Notes under the pieces: model-generated
Told to the model about the DNA's origin: nothing
Database searches by the model: none
Seen by the model: only the letters and a program-made list of their open reading frames with translations
Assembly: GCA_903897605.1 (NCBI GenBank)
Contig: CAIUCH010000044.1
Location: 1 to 50,527, forward strand
Reading direction: 5' to 3'
Source of the DNA: an uncultured Alphaproteobacteria bacterium
Lineage (GTDB): Bacteria; Pseudomonadota; Alphaproteobacteria; Micropepsales; Micropepsaceae
DNA: 50,527 nt
Part shown: positions 40,874 to 49,480 of the stretch, in pieces
How the letters are laid out: every line of letters starts with the position of its first letter
Position numbering within the stretch: the stretch's first letter is position 1
Translations under genes and position numbers: made by a program

Positions 40874-43788
40874 GCCGGACTCTTTTGGATCGGACCAGCT
40901 TCGGCGATAGCGGATTCACAACGGTCGCAAAGATCGGGATGATCGTGATGCGTGCCAACCTCGGTCAGCACCCGCCAGCAGCGCTGGCATTTCTTCCCCG
41001 GCGACAAATTGGCAATGACCGCCGCGCCTTTGACGTCGGTCAAGGTAAAGGCACCGGGCGGCGAATCGGCGGCGATGATGGTGACGCCGGATGTGATCGC
41101 AACTTCGTCAAACGGGATCGAGCGAAGAAGTTCGGCATCGGCCTTGTCCGCGACATAAAGTGTCGGCGCGGCCTCAAGACTGGAACCGATGGTCTTGGCG
41201 GCGCGTTCCAATTCCAGCGCACCGGTGACGACACGGCGCAGTTCGCGGATCCGCTTCCATTTCTCGATCAACTTCGGATTGGCCCATTTCGGCGGAACCG
41301 CGAAGAAAGTTTCCAGATGCACGCTTTCGGCTTGCGGATAACGCGACAGCCAGGACTCTTCCATGGTGAAACAGAGAATGGGCGCAAACCAGGTGACGAT
41401 GCGGCGGAAGATTTCGTCCATCACCGTGCGGGTGGCGCGCCGGCGCTTGGCGCTGGCGGCGTCGCAATAAAGGACGTCCTTGCGGATATCGAAATAGAAA
41501 GCCGAGAGCTCGTTGGTCAGGAAATTGAACAAGGTGGCGGTGACATTGTTAAAGTCGAACGCGCCATAACCTTGGCGAACCTGGACATCGAGTTCCGCCA
41601 GCCTGGCCAGCATGAAGCGCTCCAGCTCCGGCATCGCCTCGATGCCGACGCGCTCTTTTTCGTCAAAGCCCGCCAGATTGGCAAGCAGGAAGCGGATCGT
41701 ATTGCGCAACCGGCGATAGGCTTCGACATTGGCCTTCAGAATATCCTGGCCGATGCGCAGATCCTCGGTGAAATCCGACGAGGCCGCCCACAGGCGCAGG
41801 ATATCGGCGCCGTTCTTTTCCGCGATCACTTGCGGCGCCAAGGTGTTGCCCAGCGATTTGGACATTTTGCGGCCGCTGTCGTCGAGCACAAAACCGTGCG
41901 TGAGCACGCCCTTATAGGGCGCGTGCCCACGTGTGCCCACTGATTCCAGCAACGCGGATTGGAACCAGCCGCGATGCTGATCCGAGCCTTCCAGATAGAG
42001 ATCGGCCTGCGCCGATTTCGGCCAATGCGGATCGATCGGATTTTCCACCGTGAAGACATAGCTCGAGCCGGAATCGAACCAGACATCGAGAATGTCCTTC
42101 ACTTGCTCATAGTCGGCTGGATCGCGGCCCTCGCCCAGAAAACGTTCCGGCTTGGAGGTGAACCAGGCATCGGCGCCTTCGGCCGTGAAGGCCTCCTCGA
42201 TCCGCTGGAATATAGCAGGATCGTTCAACACCTCGCCCGATTTCTTGTCCACGAAGATCGCCAGCGGCACGCCCCATGCGCGCTGACGCGACAGCACCCA
42301 GTCAGGGCGGCCTTCCACCATCGCGCCGATGCGGTTCTGTCCGCGCGGCGGATACCATTTGGTCTGCGCGATCGCGGCCATCGCCATCTCGCGCAAGCTC
42401 TTGCCACCGAAGCCCGGCATCTTCTTGTCGATTGCGACGAACCATTGCGGCGTGGCGCGGAAGATCACCGGCGCCTTGGAACGCCAACTGTGCGGATAGG
42501 AATGGCGAAGCGTGCCCTTGGCCAGAAGCTTGCCCTTCTCGATCAAGGCCTTGATCACCGCGCCATTGGCGTCGCCGTCCTTGCCTTCGGGCGTGAGAAT
42601 CTTCTTGCCCGCGAAATACGGTACCTGGGGGCCATAAGAGCCATCGGGTTCGACCAGGCTGAAGGCGTCGGGATTATTCCCCGCATAACCGGAAAAGGTT
42701 GATGTCATCAACTCGAAATCGTCCTCGCCATGTCCTGGCGCGGTATGAACGAAACCGGTGCCGGTATCGGCGGTGACATGGCTGCCGGCCAGCAGCGGAA
42801 CTTCGAAATCATACCCCAGGCTGCGGAACGGATGGGCGCAGACTGTCTGCGCGAGCTCGGCTTGCTCCACCGTGCGCACGCGGCTCAGCATCATCTTGGC
42901 CTGCTTCGCCACATCCTCGGCCAGAAGGTCGGCCAGCAGGATCTGCTCGCCGGCCCGCGCCAGCGAACCATCGGCAGCATCGGCGATCTGATAGAGGCCG
43001 TAGGAAATTTCCGGCGAGAAAGCGATGGCGCGATTGCCGGGAATGGTCCAGGGCGTGGTGGTCCAGATCACCACGAAGCTACCCTCAAGGCTGCCTTTGG
43101 TGATCGGAAATTTCACATAAATCGCGGGCGAGGATTTCTCGTGATACTCGACCTCGGCATCGGCCAGCGCCGTCTTCTCGACCGGCGACCACATCACCGG
43201 GCGAAAGCCGCGATAGAGCAGACCGTTCTCCACGAACTTCATCGCTTCGCGCGCGATCACTGCCTCGGCGCGGAAATTCATCGTCGTATAGGGCCGCTCG
43301 AAATCGCCGATCTGGCCCAACCGCTTGATCTGTTCGCGCTGGATGTTCAGCCAGTGGCTGGCGAAGACGCGGCAATCGCGGCGCAGCACATCGGTTGGCA
43401 CCTCGTCCTTGGTCTTGCCCTCAGCGCGATATTGCTCCTCCACCTTCCATTCGATGGGAAGCCCATGGCAGTCCCAGCCCGGCACATAGGGCGCGTCCTT
43501 GCCCAGCATGCCCTGGCTGCGCACCACAAAGTCCTTGAGAATGTGATTCAGGCCGGTGCCGGAATGAATGTCGCCATTGGCGTAGATCGGCCCGTCATGC
43601 AGCACAAAAAGCGGCCGGCCCCGGGCGCGGTCGCGCATCTTGCCGTAGAGGTCGATCTCAGCCCAACGCGCCAGCCATTTGGGCTCGGCCTCCGGCAGGC
43701 CCGCCTTCATGGGAAAATCGGTGGCGGGCAGAAATAGGCTGGCGCGATAGTCCTGCGCCGGGGCCTCGCTTTTGGGGGGATTGGACAT
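40870..43788 (-). CDS. ileS: isoleucyl-tRNA synthetase
   Basis: A 972-residue class I aminoacyl-tRNA synthetase charging tRNA-Ile. Motifs: HDGPIYANGDIHSG (HIGH-type signature), the editing (CP1) domain with TTPWTIPGN, GSDQHRGWFQS, KMSKS in GRKMSKSLGN, and a C-terminal zinc ribbon CQRCWR...CDRCESA. Length and the zinc ribbon place it in the bacterial IleRS1 type. Start at 43788 opens MSNPPKSEAP. It leads the lspA-DUF3035-M16 block and lies 12 bp downstream of ribF. Confidence 0.98.
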   Translation of the reverse strand: MSNPPKSEAPAQDYRASLFLPATDFPMKAGLPEAEPKWLARWAEIDLYGKMRDRARGRPLFVLHDGPIYANGDIHSGTGLNHILKDFVVRSQGMLGKDAPYVPGWDCHGLPIEWKVEEQYRAEGKTKDEVPTDVLRRDCRVFASHWLNIQREQIKRLGQIGDFERPYTTMNFRAEAVIAREAMKFVENGLLYRGFRPVMWSPVEKTALADAEVEYHEKSSPAIYVKFPITKGSLEGSFVVIWTTTPWTIPGNRAIAFSPEISYGLYQIADAADGSLARAGEQILLADLLAEDVAKQAKMMLSRVRTVEQAELAQTVCAHPFRSLGYDFEVPLLAGSHVTADTGTGFVHTAPGHGEDDFELMTSTFSGYAGNNPDAFSLVEPDGSYGPQVPYFAGKKILTPEGKDGDANGAVIKALIEKGKLLAKGTLRHSYPHSWRSKAPVIFRATPQWFVAIDKKMPGFGGKSLREMAMAAIAQTKWYPPRGQNRIGAMVEGRPDWVLSRQRAWGVPLAIFVDKKSGEVLNDPAIFQRIEEAFTAEGADAWFTSKPERFLGEGRDPADYEQVKDILDVWFDSGSSYVFTVENPIDPHWPKSAQADLYLEGSDQHRGWFQSALLESVGTRGHAPYKGVLTHGFVLDDSGRKMSKSLGNTLAPQVIAEKNGADILRLWAASSDFTEDLRIGQDILKANVEAYRRLRNTIRFLLANLAGFDEKERVGIEAMPELERFMLARLAELDVQVRQGYGAFDFNNVTATLFNFLTNELSAFYFDIRKDVLYCDAASAKRRRATRTVMDEIFRRIVTWFAPILCFTMEESWLSRYPQAESVHLETFFAVPPKWANPKLIEKWKRIRELRRVVTGALELERAAKTIGSSLEAAPTLYVADKADAELLRSIPFDEVAITSGVTIIAADSPPGAFTLTDVKGAAVIANLSPGKKCQRCWRVLTEVGTHHDHPDLCDRCESAIAEAGPIQKSPA

Positions 43789-43800
43789 GATCCGGCGCTT

Positions 43801-44802
43801 CTAACAGTGCGGCGGAAAGCCGTCCAGCGCGGGGGTGGTGGGGGGCAGGGCGAGGATTTTCCGGGCCCTTTGCGCATCGGCGCCGATCTGGGCGATCAGG
43901 GCGTCAAGTCCGGCGAATTTCGCCTCCGGGCGGATATAGGCGATCAGCTCGACCGAGAGGTGCTTGCCATAGAGATCACCATCGAAATCGAACAGATGCG
44001 CTTCCATCAGCGGCACTGCGATCTGGTACATCGGCCGGATGCCGAAATTGGCGACGCCGTCATGGCGGCCCACCGGCTTTTCATTCTCCAGGATGGTGAC
44101 ACGCACGGCATAGACGCCGAACGCCGGGGCCAGGCAGTGTCCCAGATGCATGTTCGCGGTGGGAAAACCCATCTGGCGGCCCCGCGCATCGCCATGCTCG
44201 ACGCGTGCTTCCACCGCCCACCAGCGTCCCAGCAGCCGTGCCGCTTCTTCCGGCATCGCCGCTTTCAAACTGTCGCGGATACGGGTGGAAGAAATTTTCT
44301 CCAGCGCCGTGTCACCCGCGATCCTGGCCGCCGTCACCATGTCGAAACAGGTGACCGAGAAGCCTTCCATCTCACCCATATAGGCCAGCGTGGCGGCGTT
44401 GCCGCCGCGGCCCTGGCCGAACTCGAAATCGGGGCCGATCACCGCGCCGGAAAGTCCAAGACCCTTGATCAGCACATCGCAGACGAAGCCGGGGGCGCTG
44501 CGCTTGGCCATGCTTTCGTCGAAAGTGAGCGCGAACATCGCGTCCACACCCAGCTCGGCCAACAGACGGGCCTTGGTGCGCAAGGGCGTCAACCGGATCG
44601 AGTCCGGCCGGGGACGAAAGAATTCCGCCGGATGCGGCTCGAAAGCCAGGACTGCCAACGCGCTCTTGCGTTCGTCGGCCAGGGCGCGGGCTTGCGCGAT
44701 CAGGGCCTGGTGGCCGCGATGAACACCGTCAAAATTGCCAATGGCGACAACCGCACCCTGATATATCGCCGGCACATCTTCGAAATGGCGGAAGATGCGC
44801 AT
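43801..44802 (-). CDS. ribF: bifunctional riboflavin kinase / FAD synthetase
   Basis: A 333-residue enzyme that makes FMN from riboflavin and then FAD. The N-terminal nucleotidyltransferase domain has AIGNFDGVHRGHQALI; the ISSTRIRDSL segment marks its end. The C-terminal kinase domain has GRQMGFPTANM and GVANFGIRPMY. The ATG at 44802, two bases after the MaoC gene's stop, opens MRIFRHFEDVPA, the usual N-terminus. No FMN riboswitch is seen; the gene depends on transcription from the HAD-MaoC unit upstream and continues to ileS. Confidence 0.96.
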   Translation of the reverse strand: MRIFRHFEDVPAIYQGAVVAIGNFDGVHRGHQALIAQARALADERKSALAVLAFEPHPAEFFRPRPDSIRLTPLRTKARLLAELGVDAMFALTFDESMAKRSAPGFVCDVLIKGLGLSGAVIGPDFEFGQGRGGNAATLAYMGEMEGFSVTCFDMVTAARIAGDTALEKISSTRIRDSLKAAMPEEAARLLGRWWAVEARVEHGDARGRQMGFPTANMHLGHCLAPAFGVYAVRVTILENEKPVGRHDGVANFGIRPMYQIAVPLMEAHLFDFDGDLYGKHLSVELIAYIRPEAKFAGLDALIAQIGADAQRARKILALPPTTPALDGFPPHC

Positions 44803-44804
44803 CT

Positions 44805-45227
44805 TCAGCTTTTTGGCCGTTTTGGAGCGAGCACCGCCGCTTCGCCCGTCACCACGATTTTTTCGCCCACCGTGCATATACAGTCCAGTACGACCTCGCG
44901 GCGCTCGCGGATTTCCCGGACAGTACAGACGGTCACGACATGATCGCCAATTCTCACCGGCGCCTTGAAATCGGTGCGGGCGGACAGAAAGATCGTCCCC
45001 TCCCCCGGCAATTTCATGCCGACGACCGCCGAGATGAAGCCGATGCAAAGCGCGCCATGCGCGACGCGGCCGCGAAATATGGTTTTGCGGGCATAGGCAT
45101 CGTCGAAATGCAGTGGATTGAAATCCCCCGTGGCTTCGCCGAACGCCTGGATGTCGCTTTCGGTGACGGTCCTTTCTATGCTGGCGGACAGACCGATCTG
45201 CATATCTTCGTAATAGACGCTCACCAT
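44805..45227 (-). CDS. MaoC-like (R)-hydratase domain protein
   Basis: A 140-residue hot-dog-fold protein. FGEATGDFNPLHFDDAYA contains the hydratase-2 motif with the catalytic Asp and His, and VAHGALCIGF follows, as in (R)-specific enoyl-CoA hydratases (PhaJ-like). It probably hydrates an enoyl-CoA, but the family also includes proteins of other use. The ATG at 45227 overlaps the HAD stop by 7 nt. Its placement between HAD and ribF is common in alphaproteobacteria and does not specify a pathway. Confidence 0.9.
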   Translation of the reverse strand: MVSVYYEDMQIGLSASIERTVTESDIQAFGEATGDFNPLHFDDAYARKTIFRGRVAHGALCIGFISAVVGMKLPGEGTIFLSARTDFKAPVRIGDHVVTVCTVREIRERREVVLDCICTVGEKIVVTGEAAVLAPKRPKS

Positions 45228-46060
45228 TTGAGAGCCCGCATCGTCGCCTTGGCGGTGACATTCGCGGCGGCGAACATTTCGCCCAGATGTTGGGCGGTAT
45301 AGGGCTCAATCTCCTCGCCATGCAGACCGTCAGCAATGAAAAGGGCATCAAGGCCGACGCCTTGGGCGCCCTTCAGATCCGTGATCAAGGCATCGCCGAT
45401 CGCCAAGGCCTTTTTTGGCTGGCCCGCCGCCTTCAGCGCGGCGTCATAAACCGCAGGATAGGGCTTGCCGTAATAGGTGACGGGACCGCCGATAATTTCG
45501 TAGGCCTGCGCCAACCCTCCCGCGCACCAGCACAATTGCGCGCCGCGATAGACTTTGAGATCGGGATTGGCGCACAGCATGGTGAGGTTCTTGGCCCGCA
45601 TCGCCGCCAGTATATCGGAATAATCGTCCGGTGTTTCGGTGAGGTCGTCGACCAGCCCGACGCAAAGCGCCACATCGGCCAGGTCGATGCCGGTCCGGGT
45701 GATGGCAAGTCCGTCCAGCAGGCCGGTGTCCTGGTCTGGTCCGATATAATAGAGTGAGAGGGGGGCATTGCGGATGCCGCGGACGGCAAGATCGTCGCGC
45801 GCCGCGCCGCCGGACGTGACAATGGCGTCATAGAAGTCGGTGGCGACGCCGATCCGTCGGAACTGCTCTTCCACCGACCCGGGCAAGCGCGGGGCGTTCG
45901 ACAGCAGCACCACCGGGCCATGTGCGCCGCGAAACCGCCGAAGTGCGTCCGCCGCCGCCAAAAAAGGCGCGTTGCCATTATGCACCACGCCCCAGATGTC
46001 GCAGATCAGTGCGTCATGGTCGGATGCGATTTCGGATAGACCGGAAATCAGGCGGGACAT
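45221..46060 (-). CDS. HAD superfamily class IIA hydrolase (TIGR01459-like)
   Basis: A 279-residue phosphatase of the HAD class IIA (NagD/PGP-like) type. Motif I is DIWGVVHNGN with nucleophile Asp, motif II LLSNAPR, the cap region carries KVYRGAQLCWCAGGLAQAYE, and the closing motifs are YYGKPYPAVYDAAL and AIGDALITDLKGAQGVGLDALFI. It matches the alphaproteobacterial TIGR01459 group, found close to ribF and ileS; the substrate is unknown. GGAG lies 4 nt before the ATG at 46060. It starts the coupled HAD-MaoC-ribF unit. Confidence 0.92.
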   Translation of the reverse strand: MSRLISGLSEIASDHDALICDIWGVVHNGNAPFLAAADALRRFRGAHGPVVLLSNAPRLPGSVEEQFRRIGVATDFYDAIVTSGGAARDDLAVRGIRNAPLSLYYIGPDQDTGLLDGLAITRTGIDLADVALCVGLVDDLTETPDDYSDILAAMRAKNLTMLCANPDLKVYRGAQLCWCAGGLAQAYEIIGGPVTYYGKPYPAVYDAALKAAGQPKKALAIGDALITDLKGAQGVGLDALFIADGLHGEEIEPYTAQHLGEMFAAANVTAKATMRALKW

Positions 46061-46134
46061 CGGCTCCGGATCGCATGACAAGGCGGCATCGTCAACCGGC
46101 CTCTTGCCCAGGCTCGCAACGATCGCTTTTTACT

Positions 46135-46153
46135 GCATGTCCACCGGACATGC
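46135..46153. promoter_or_regulatory. perfect 8-bp inverted repeat before the HAD gene
   Basis: GCATGTCC and its complement are separated by ACC. In the transcript toward the HAD gene it is followed by AGTAAAAAGC rather than T residues, so it is not a terminator in that direction. It may be an operator or a stabilising hairpin in the 117-bp gap between the TipF-like gene and the HAD gene. Confidence 0.35.
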
Positions 46154-46177
46154 TCGCACGCCTTGCGCGCCGAACGC

Positions 46178-47428
46178 TTACCCAGCCTTGCGGAACTGAA
46201 CCACGGGGGCCGCTTCGCCAGGGGCCCGGGTCGCATCCTCGCGCACCGCGCGTGGTTCGCCGAACAGGAAGCCCTGGGCATAGTCGACGGTGTAGTCGAG
46301 AAGTTGGACCACGGTCTTTTCATCCTCGACCCGTTCGGCGATGAGATTGAGGCCGTGACGCGACAGCAACTTCTTAAAGTCCTCGGCGGCGACGGCGGCG
46401 CCCGCCCCATTCATGCCCAAGGTTATGATGTCGGCGCGGACCTTGAGGTGGCGGAAGCCCATCGATTTCAGCTTGACGAAATCCAGCGCCAGGGTCTCGA
46501 CATGATCCATGGAAAGCGCGAAGCCCAGCCCCGCCAGATGGGCGAGATTCATTTCTCCCGCCGCGCCCGCCTTCAGGACAGCTTCCTGCGAGAATTCAAA
46601 AATGATCTGGCTGGCGAGATCGCGGTTGGCCTGCATATAATCTAGGAATTGCGGGAAGAATTCCGCATCGGCCAATGTGTCGCCGGAGATGTTGCAGAAA
46701 ACGCCGATCTCGCGGCTCTTCTGGGTGAGCCGGCGCACGATCTGGACGCAGCGGAACAGCAAAAGATTGTCCACCACGCTCATCAGTCCGGCGGGCGCGG
46801 CGACCTTGATATATTGCGCCGGCATGATCACCGAGCCGTCCTCGGCACGCAGCCGCGACAGAGCCTCGTAATAGCGCAGCTTGCGCTGTGGCAGGCTGAC
46901 GATGGGCTGCAGATAAAGATCGACGCGGTTTTCTTCCAGGCTGGCGCGGATGGTTTCCAGAAGATCGCTTTCGCCCATGGTGGCGAGATAGGCATTCGCG
47001 CTGCCCTGGCGGCGGCCGGTCTGCATCGTCTGTTCAGGACCAATTTGATCCTGGACGGCGCGCGCGCTTTTGGAAACGCGACCGGCGAATTCGCGCATCA
47101 GGCTTTCCAGCACCTTGAGTTCGGAAACGATTTTCTTGCTCTGTGCATCCGTCCGCACTTCGAGTTGCGTGGCGATATCGTCCATCCGGTGGCGGCTGGC
47201 ATTGAGGGACTGCTCGAATTCCAGACTCATGCGCCTGAGGGCCGCGATCTCGCGCGCCGTGGCATGCTTGTCATGGCGCCGGACAAAGGATGCGGACATT
47301 TGCTGGGTAAAAAGAAAGGCGAGTGCGCCGGAAACGATGCCCAGCGGCCAGCCGGTAAACAAAGCCAGCGCCGTGCCCAAGGTGGCACTGGCGAAAAGGC
47401 AGGTCAGCATAATCAGGAACCGGGTCAT
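46178..47428 (-). CDS. tipF: TipF-like degenerate EAL-domain protein
   Basis: A 416-residue membrane protein. Two hydrophobic helices at about 3-22 and 25-43 are followed by a charged coiled coil (about 55-125) and an EAL domain from about 160. The EAL residues are present (YYEALSRLRAEDG), and so are FEFSQEAV, the lysine in HLKVRAD and the glutamate in IAERVEDEKTV, but the catalytic DDFGTG is replaced by SMDHVETL. It is therefore likely a c-di-GMP receptor, not a phosphodiesterase. This architecture and length match Caulobacter TipF, which binds c-di-GMP and positions the flagellum. GGAG lies just before the ATG at 47428. No flagellar gene is nearby, so the function is inferred by architecture. 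Confidence 0.75.
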   Translation of the reverse strand: MTRFLIMLTCLFASATLGTALALFTGWPLGIVSGALAFLFTQQMSASFVRRHDKHATAREIAALRRMSLEFEQSLNASRHRMDDIATQLEVRTDAQSKKIVSELKVLESLMREFAGRVSKSARAVQDQIGPEQTMQTGRRQGSANAYLATMGESDLLETIRASLEENRVDLYLQPIVSLPQRKLRYYEALSRLRAEDGSVIMPAQYIKVAAPAGLMSVVDNLLLFRCVQIVRRLTQKSREIGVFCNISGDTLADAEFFPQFLDYMQANRDLASQIIFEFSQEAVLKAGAAGEMNLAHLAGLGFALSMDHVETLALDFVKLKSMGFRHLKVRADIITLGMNGAGAAVAAEDFKKLLSRHGLNLIAERVEDEKTVVQLLDYTVDYAQGFLFGEPRAVREDATRAPGEAAPVVQFRKAG

Positions 47429-47543
47429 GGCCCACTCCAGACGGAATTCTCCGGGAGTCTGGGCGCGGGACCGTTTCCAATTTGTTAACCGGGAATTTCC
47501 CCGCCTTTCTGGCCACGGATGGTTAGGAAATGGTTGCAAAAAG

Positions 47544-47569
47544 GAACCCCGGCATCGCTGCCGGGGTTC
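47544..47569 (-). terminator. intrinsic terminator after the xFxNR-repeat gene
   Basis: GAACCCCGGCA and its exact complement form an 11-bp stem with a 4-nt loop. In the minus direction it follows the repeat-protein stop codon and is followed by CTTTTTG. Confidence 0.85.
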
Positions 47570-47591
47570 GAGAATCGCTGATAATCAGAAC

Positions 47592-48539
47592 CTAACGGTC
47601 GCGATGATGGTCGTGATCGCCGCCGCCATGTCCGTCATGCTGGCCGCCCTGCTGTGGCGCTTGCTGCGGCTGTGGCGCCTGGCGGATTTGCGGTGCCTGC
47701 TGCTGAGGCGCCACATTGTTGCGGAAGTCACGCTGGCCGAAATTGCGCTGACCCAAGTCGCGGGCCCCGCCATTCTGGCGATCAAAGTTCGGGCGATTGA
47801 AATTCTGACGGTTATTATCGAAGCGGCGTCCGTCAAAATTGTGGTCGTCGGAACGATGATTGTCGAAGGTCTGATTTTCCAAGCTCCGATTATCGAAGTT
47901 ACGATTCTCCAGGGCGCGGTTTCCGAAGTTTCGATTTTCGAAATTCCGATTGCCGAGACCCTGATTGTCGAAACGGCGATTTTCAAAGCTGCGATTATCG
48001 AAAGTGCGGTTGTCGAAGCGGCGATTGTCGACACCACGGCCTGCGTCCGAACCGCCGCGGAAACCGTGACTGCTGTAGAAATTCAGGCCCAGTGCCGGGC
48101 CATAGCGGCCTTCATGCCACCAGCCGGGACGCGAACCACGCCATTCGTCGGAGCGCCAGCCGCCATGAATCCAATATTGCCGCCGGCCATACCAGTCGCG
48201 GTAATAGACCGGGCCGTCATACCATTCGTCGCCATAGAACACGGGACCGTAATAGACCGGCATGTCCCAGTAATCGTCCGGGCAGCCGAATTCGTCGCAA
48301 TAGCCACCGCTGTCATAGGAAAAGCCGATGCCATTGTCCGGCTCGGGGCCGTAATTATAGCTGTCATCGGGTCCATAGGCGTTCGGCGGACCATAAGCGT
48401 TGGGGTCGCCATAATTGTTGCCATTGTCATAGCCGCCATTGCCGTAACCATAGGTCTGGGCATTGGCGCATGCCGACATCGTGGTGGCGCCTCCCACCAC
48501 CAGCAACGCGGTTAAAACCGCTTTCCAGGAAGTTCTCAT
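47592..48539 (-). CDS. exported low-complexity protein with xFxNR pentapeptide repeats
   Basis: A 315-residue exported protein with no recognised family. Residues 1-28 form a signal peptide (LLVVGGATTMSACANAQ). A Tyr/Gly/Asn/Pro-rich region (29-170) follows, containing WRSDEWRGSRPGWWHEGRYG. Residues 174-243 are 14 in-register pentapeptides of the form R/N-x-F-D/E-N, with Phe or Leu at every fifth position. A Gln/Pro-rich linker and a His/Asp tail (GGQHDGHGGGDHDHHRDR) close the protein. GGAG lies 6 nt before the ATG at 48539. It is followed by a strong terminator. An extracellular or periplasmic structural or metal-binding role is possible, but the function is unknown. Confidence 0.75.
   Translation of the reverse strand: MRTSWKAVLTALLVVGGATTMSACANAQTYGYGNGGYDNGNNYGDPNAYGPPNAYGPDDSYNYGPEPDNGIGFSYDSGGYCDEFGCPDDYWDMPVYYGPVFYGDEWYDGPVYYRDWYGRRQYWIHGGWRSDEWRGSRPGWWHEGRYGPALGLNFYSSHGFRGGSDAGRGVDNRRFDNRTFDNRSFENRRFDNQGLGNRNFENRNFGNRALENRNFDNRSLENQTFDNHRSDDHNFDGRRFDNNRQNFNRPNFDRQNGGARDLGQRNFGQRDFRNNVAPQQQAPQIRQAPQPQQAPQQGGQHDGHGGGDHDHHRDR
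47811..48020 (-). repeat. 15-bp tandem repeat array, 14 units
   Basis: Encodes residues 174-243 of the overlapping exported protein, one pentapeptide per 15-bp unit, with diverged but in-phase copies such as RFDNR, TFDNR, SFENR, NFENR and ALENR. Units are diverged at the DNA level while Phe/Leu and Asn positions are kept, so the array is old and selected. Confidence 0.85.
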
Positions 48540-48662
48540 CACTCGCTCCACCGGTTCGCGCAAGATCGCGCTTGGTGTGACGGTGAACTTGCACGGTTGA
48601 ACGCCGGGTGAACCGAACAGGGCGGGATTGTGTTCTTGGAATTTCTGATTGGGGCAAAAAAG

Positions 48663-48692
48663 AAAACGGCCCCGAATTGCCGGAGCCGTTTT
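48663..48692 (-). terminator. intrinsic terminator after the Gly-rich protein gene
   Basis: AAAACGGC and GCCGTTTT arms, with three further GC pairs after one mismatch, form a hairpin. In the minus direction it lies 17 nt after the stop codon and is followed by CTTTTTTG. Confidence 0.8.
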
Positions 48693-48709
48693 GAAAGTCA
48701 ATTCAGATA

Positions 48710-49153
48710 TCAGCGGTGATGTCCGCCACCGCCGCCACCGCCGCCCTGGGACCCGCCACCGCCGTGGAAACCACCACCGCCGTGGAATCCGCCACCGCCA
48801 TGGAAACCGCCGCCGTCGCGGAATCCACCACCGCCACGGAAACTGCCGCCGTCGCGGAAGCCGCCGCGCCAGCCGCTGCCGAACCCGAAGCCGATGCTGG
48901 GACCGCCATAATAGCCGCCATAGTAAGCCGGCGCGTAGTAGTTGCAGCGATAGGGATCATACCAGCGGCTATAAGGATCGCAGCTGTAGGACGGACCATA
49001 ATAGTCCGGGCCACCATAATAGCCGCCATAATAGCCGGGGCCGCCAATGCCGACGCCGACAACCACCCGCGCATCCGCCGGCGACGCGGCAATCGCGGTG
49101 GCGGCGCCCGCCATCATCACCGCACCCAAGGCCACCTTCGCGAATTTGTTCAT
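48710..49153 (-). CDS. exported Gly/Tyr-rich low-complexity protein, 147 residues
   Basis: A 147-residue exported protein. The signal peptide (1-28) ends ASPADA, after which come RVVVGVGIGGPGYYGGYYGG, a Tyr/Pro region with two cysteines (SYSCDPYSRWYDPYRC), and a C-terminal tract of GGGFHGG repeats ending GGGHHR. AAGGAG lies 8 nt before the ATG at 49153. The composition resembles structural or adhesive secreted proteins; no family is recognised. It is adjacent to, and of the same style as, the xFxNR-repeat protein, so they may belong to one envelope structure, each with its own terminator. Confidence 0.75.
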   Translation of the reverse strand: MNKFAKVALGAVMMAGAATAIAASPADARVVVGVGIGGPGYYGGYYGGPDYYGPSYSCDPYSRWYDPYRCNYYAPAYYGGYYGGPSIGFGFGSGWRGGFRDGGSFRGGGGFRDGGGFHGGGGFHGGGGFHGGGGSQGGGGGGGGHHR

Positions 49154-49413
49154 CTCGAGTCTCCTTGCTCAATGTCTGACGCGATCCTGATGCGGCGCGG
49201 CTGAACCTCACATGAACAACGATTTCAGCATTGGTGCGTTTGCACGCCGGATGAAAAAACCTCGAAACCGCCACAATTCACACTTGTGCCCCCATCTGTC
49301 TGCCACGCGGGCACGCCCGCTAGCCGCCGTTCGGTATGCTGGCGCTACCGACCCCCCTCGGCAACGGCTTCGCCATGTGGGGGAATAAAGCCCGTGCTTG
49401 CCCCTCCCATACC
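49154..49413. other. 260-bp intergenic region upstream of the groESL promoter
   Basis: No convincing gene. It should hold the minus-strand promoter of the Gly-rich protein gene near 49160-49260. At 49300-49400 the sequence is GC-rich with no clear dyad or reading frame with a ribosome binding site. I see nothing else I can name here. Confidence 0.5.
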
Positions 49414-49442
49414 TTGACCTTCCTCCGGCCTGCTCCTAAATA
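49414..49442 (+). promoter_or_regulatory. groESL promoter, TTGACC-N17-TAAATA
   Basis: A -35 TTGACC at 49414-49419 and a -10 TAAATA at 49437-49442 are separated by exactly 17 bp. The preceding base makes CTTGACC, which also suits the CTTG -35 element of alphaproteobacterial heat-shock sigma factor RpoH, so both may act. The predicted transcription start lies just before the CIRCE element. Confidence 0.75.
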
Positions 49443-49453
49443 CCCGCTGTGGT

Positions 49454-49480
49454 TTGGCACTCTCATCCGATGAGTGCTGC
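49454..49480 (+). promoter_or_regulatory. CIRCE operator (HrcA binding site)
   Basis: TTGGCACTC-N9-GAGTGCTGC is a 9-9-9 inverted repeat differing from the CIRCE consensus (TTAGCACTC-N9-GAGTGCTAA) at three outer positions. It lies directly after the groESL promoter and 48 bp before the groES ATG, where HrcA represses chaperonin transcription until heat stress. The hrcA gene itself is not in this window. Confidence 0.92.

Noticed and set aside
46135-46153. Terminator of the TipF-like gene
   Set aside because: The minus-strand transcript continues with A residues, not T, and the gene lies upstream in the other orientation of use.
47811-48020. CRISPR array
   Set aside because: The repeats are 15 bp, contiguous and coding, with no spacers; no cas genes nearby.
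47070-48515. 481-codon plus-strand open frame over the TipF-like and repeat-protein genes
   Set aside because: It is antisense to two well-supported genes; the 15-bp repeats and high GC keep the opposite frame open. No ribosome binding site or recognisable domain.
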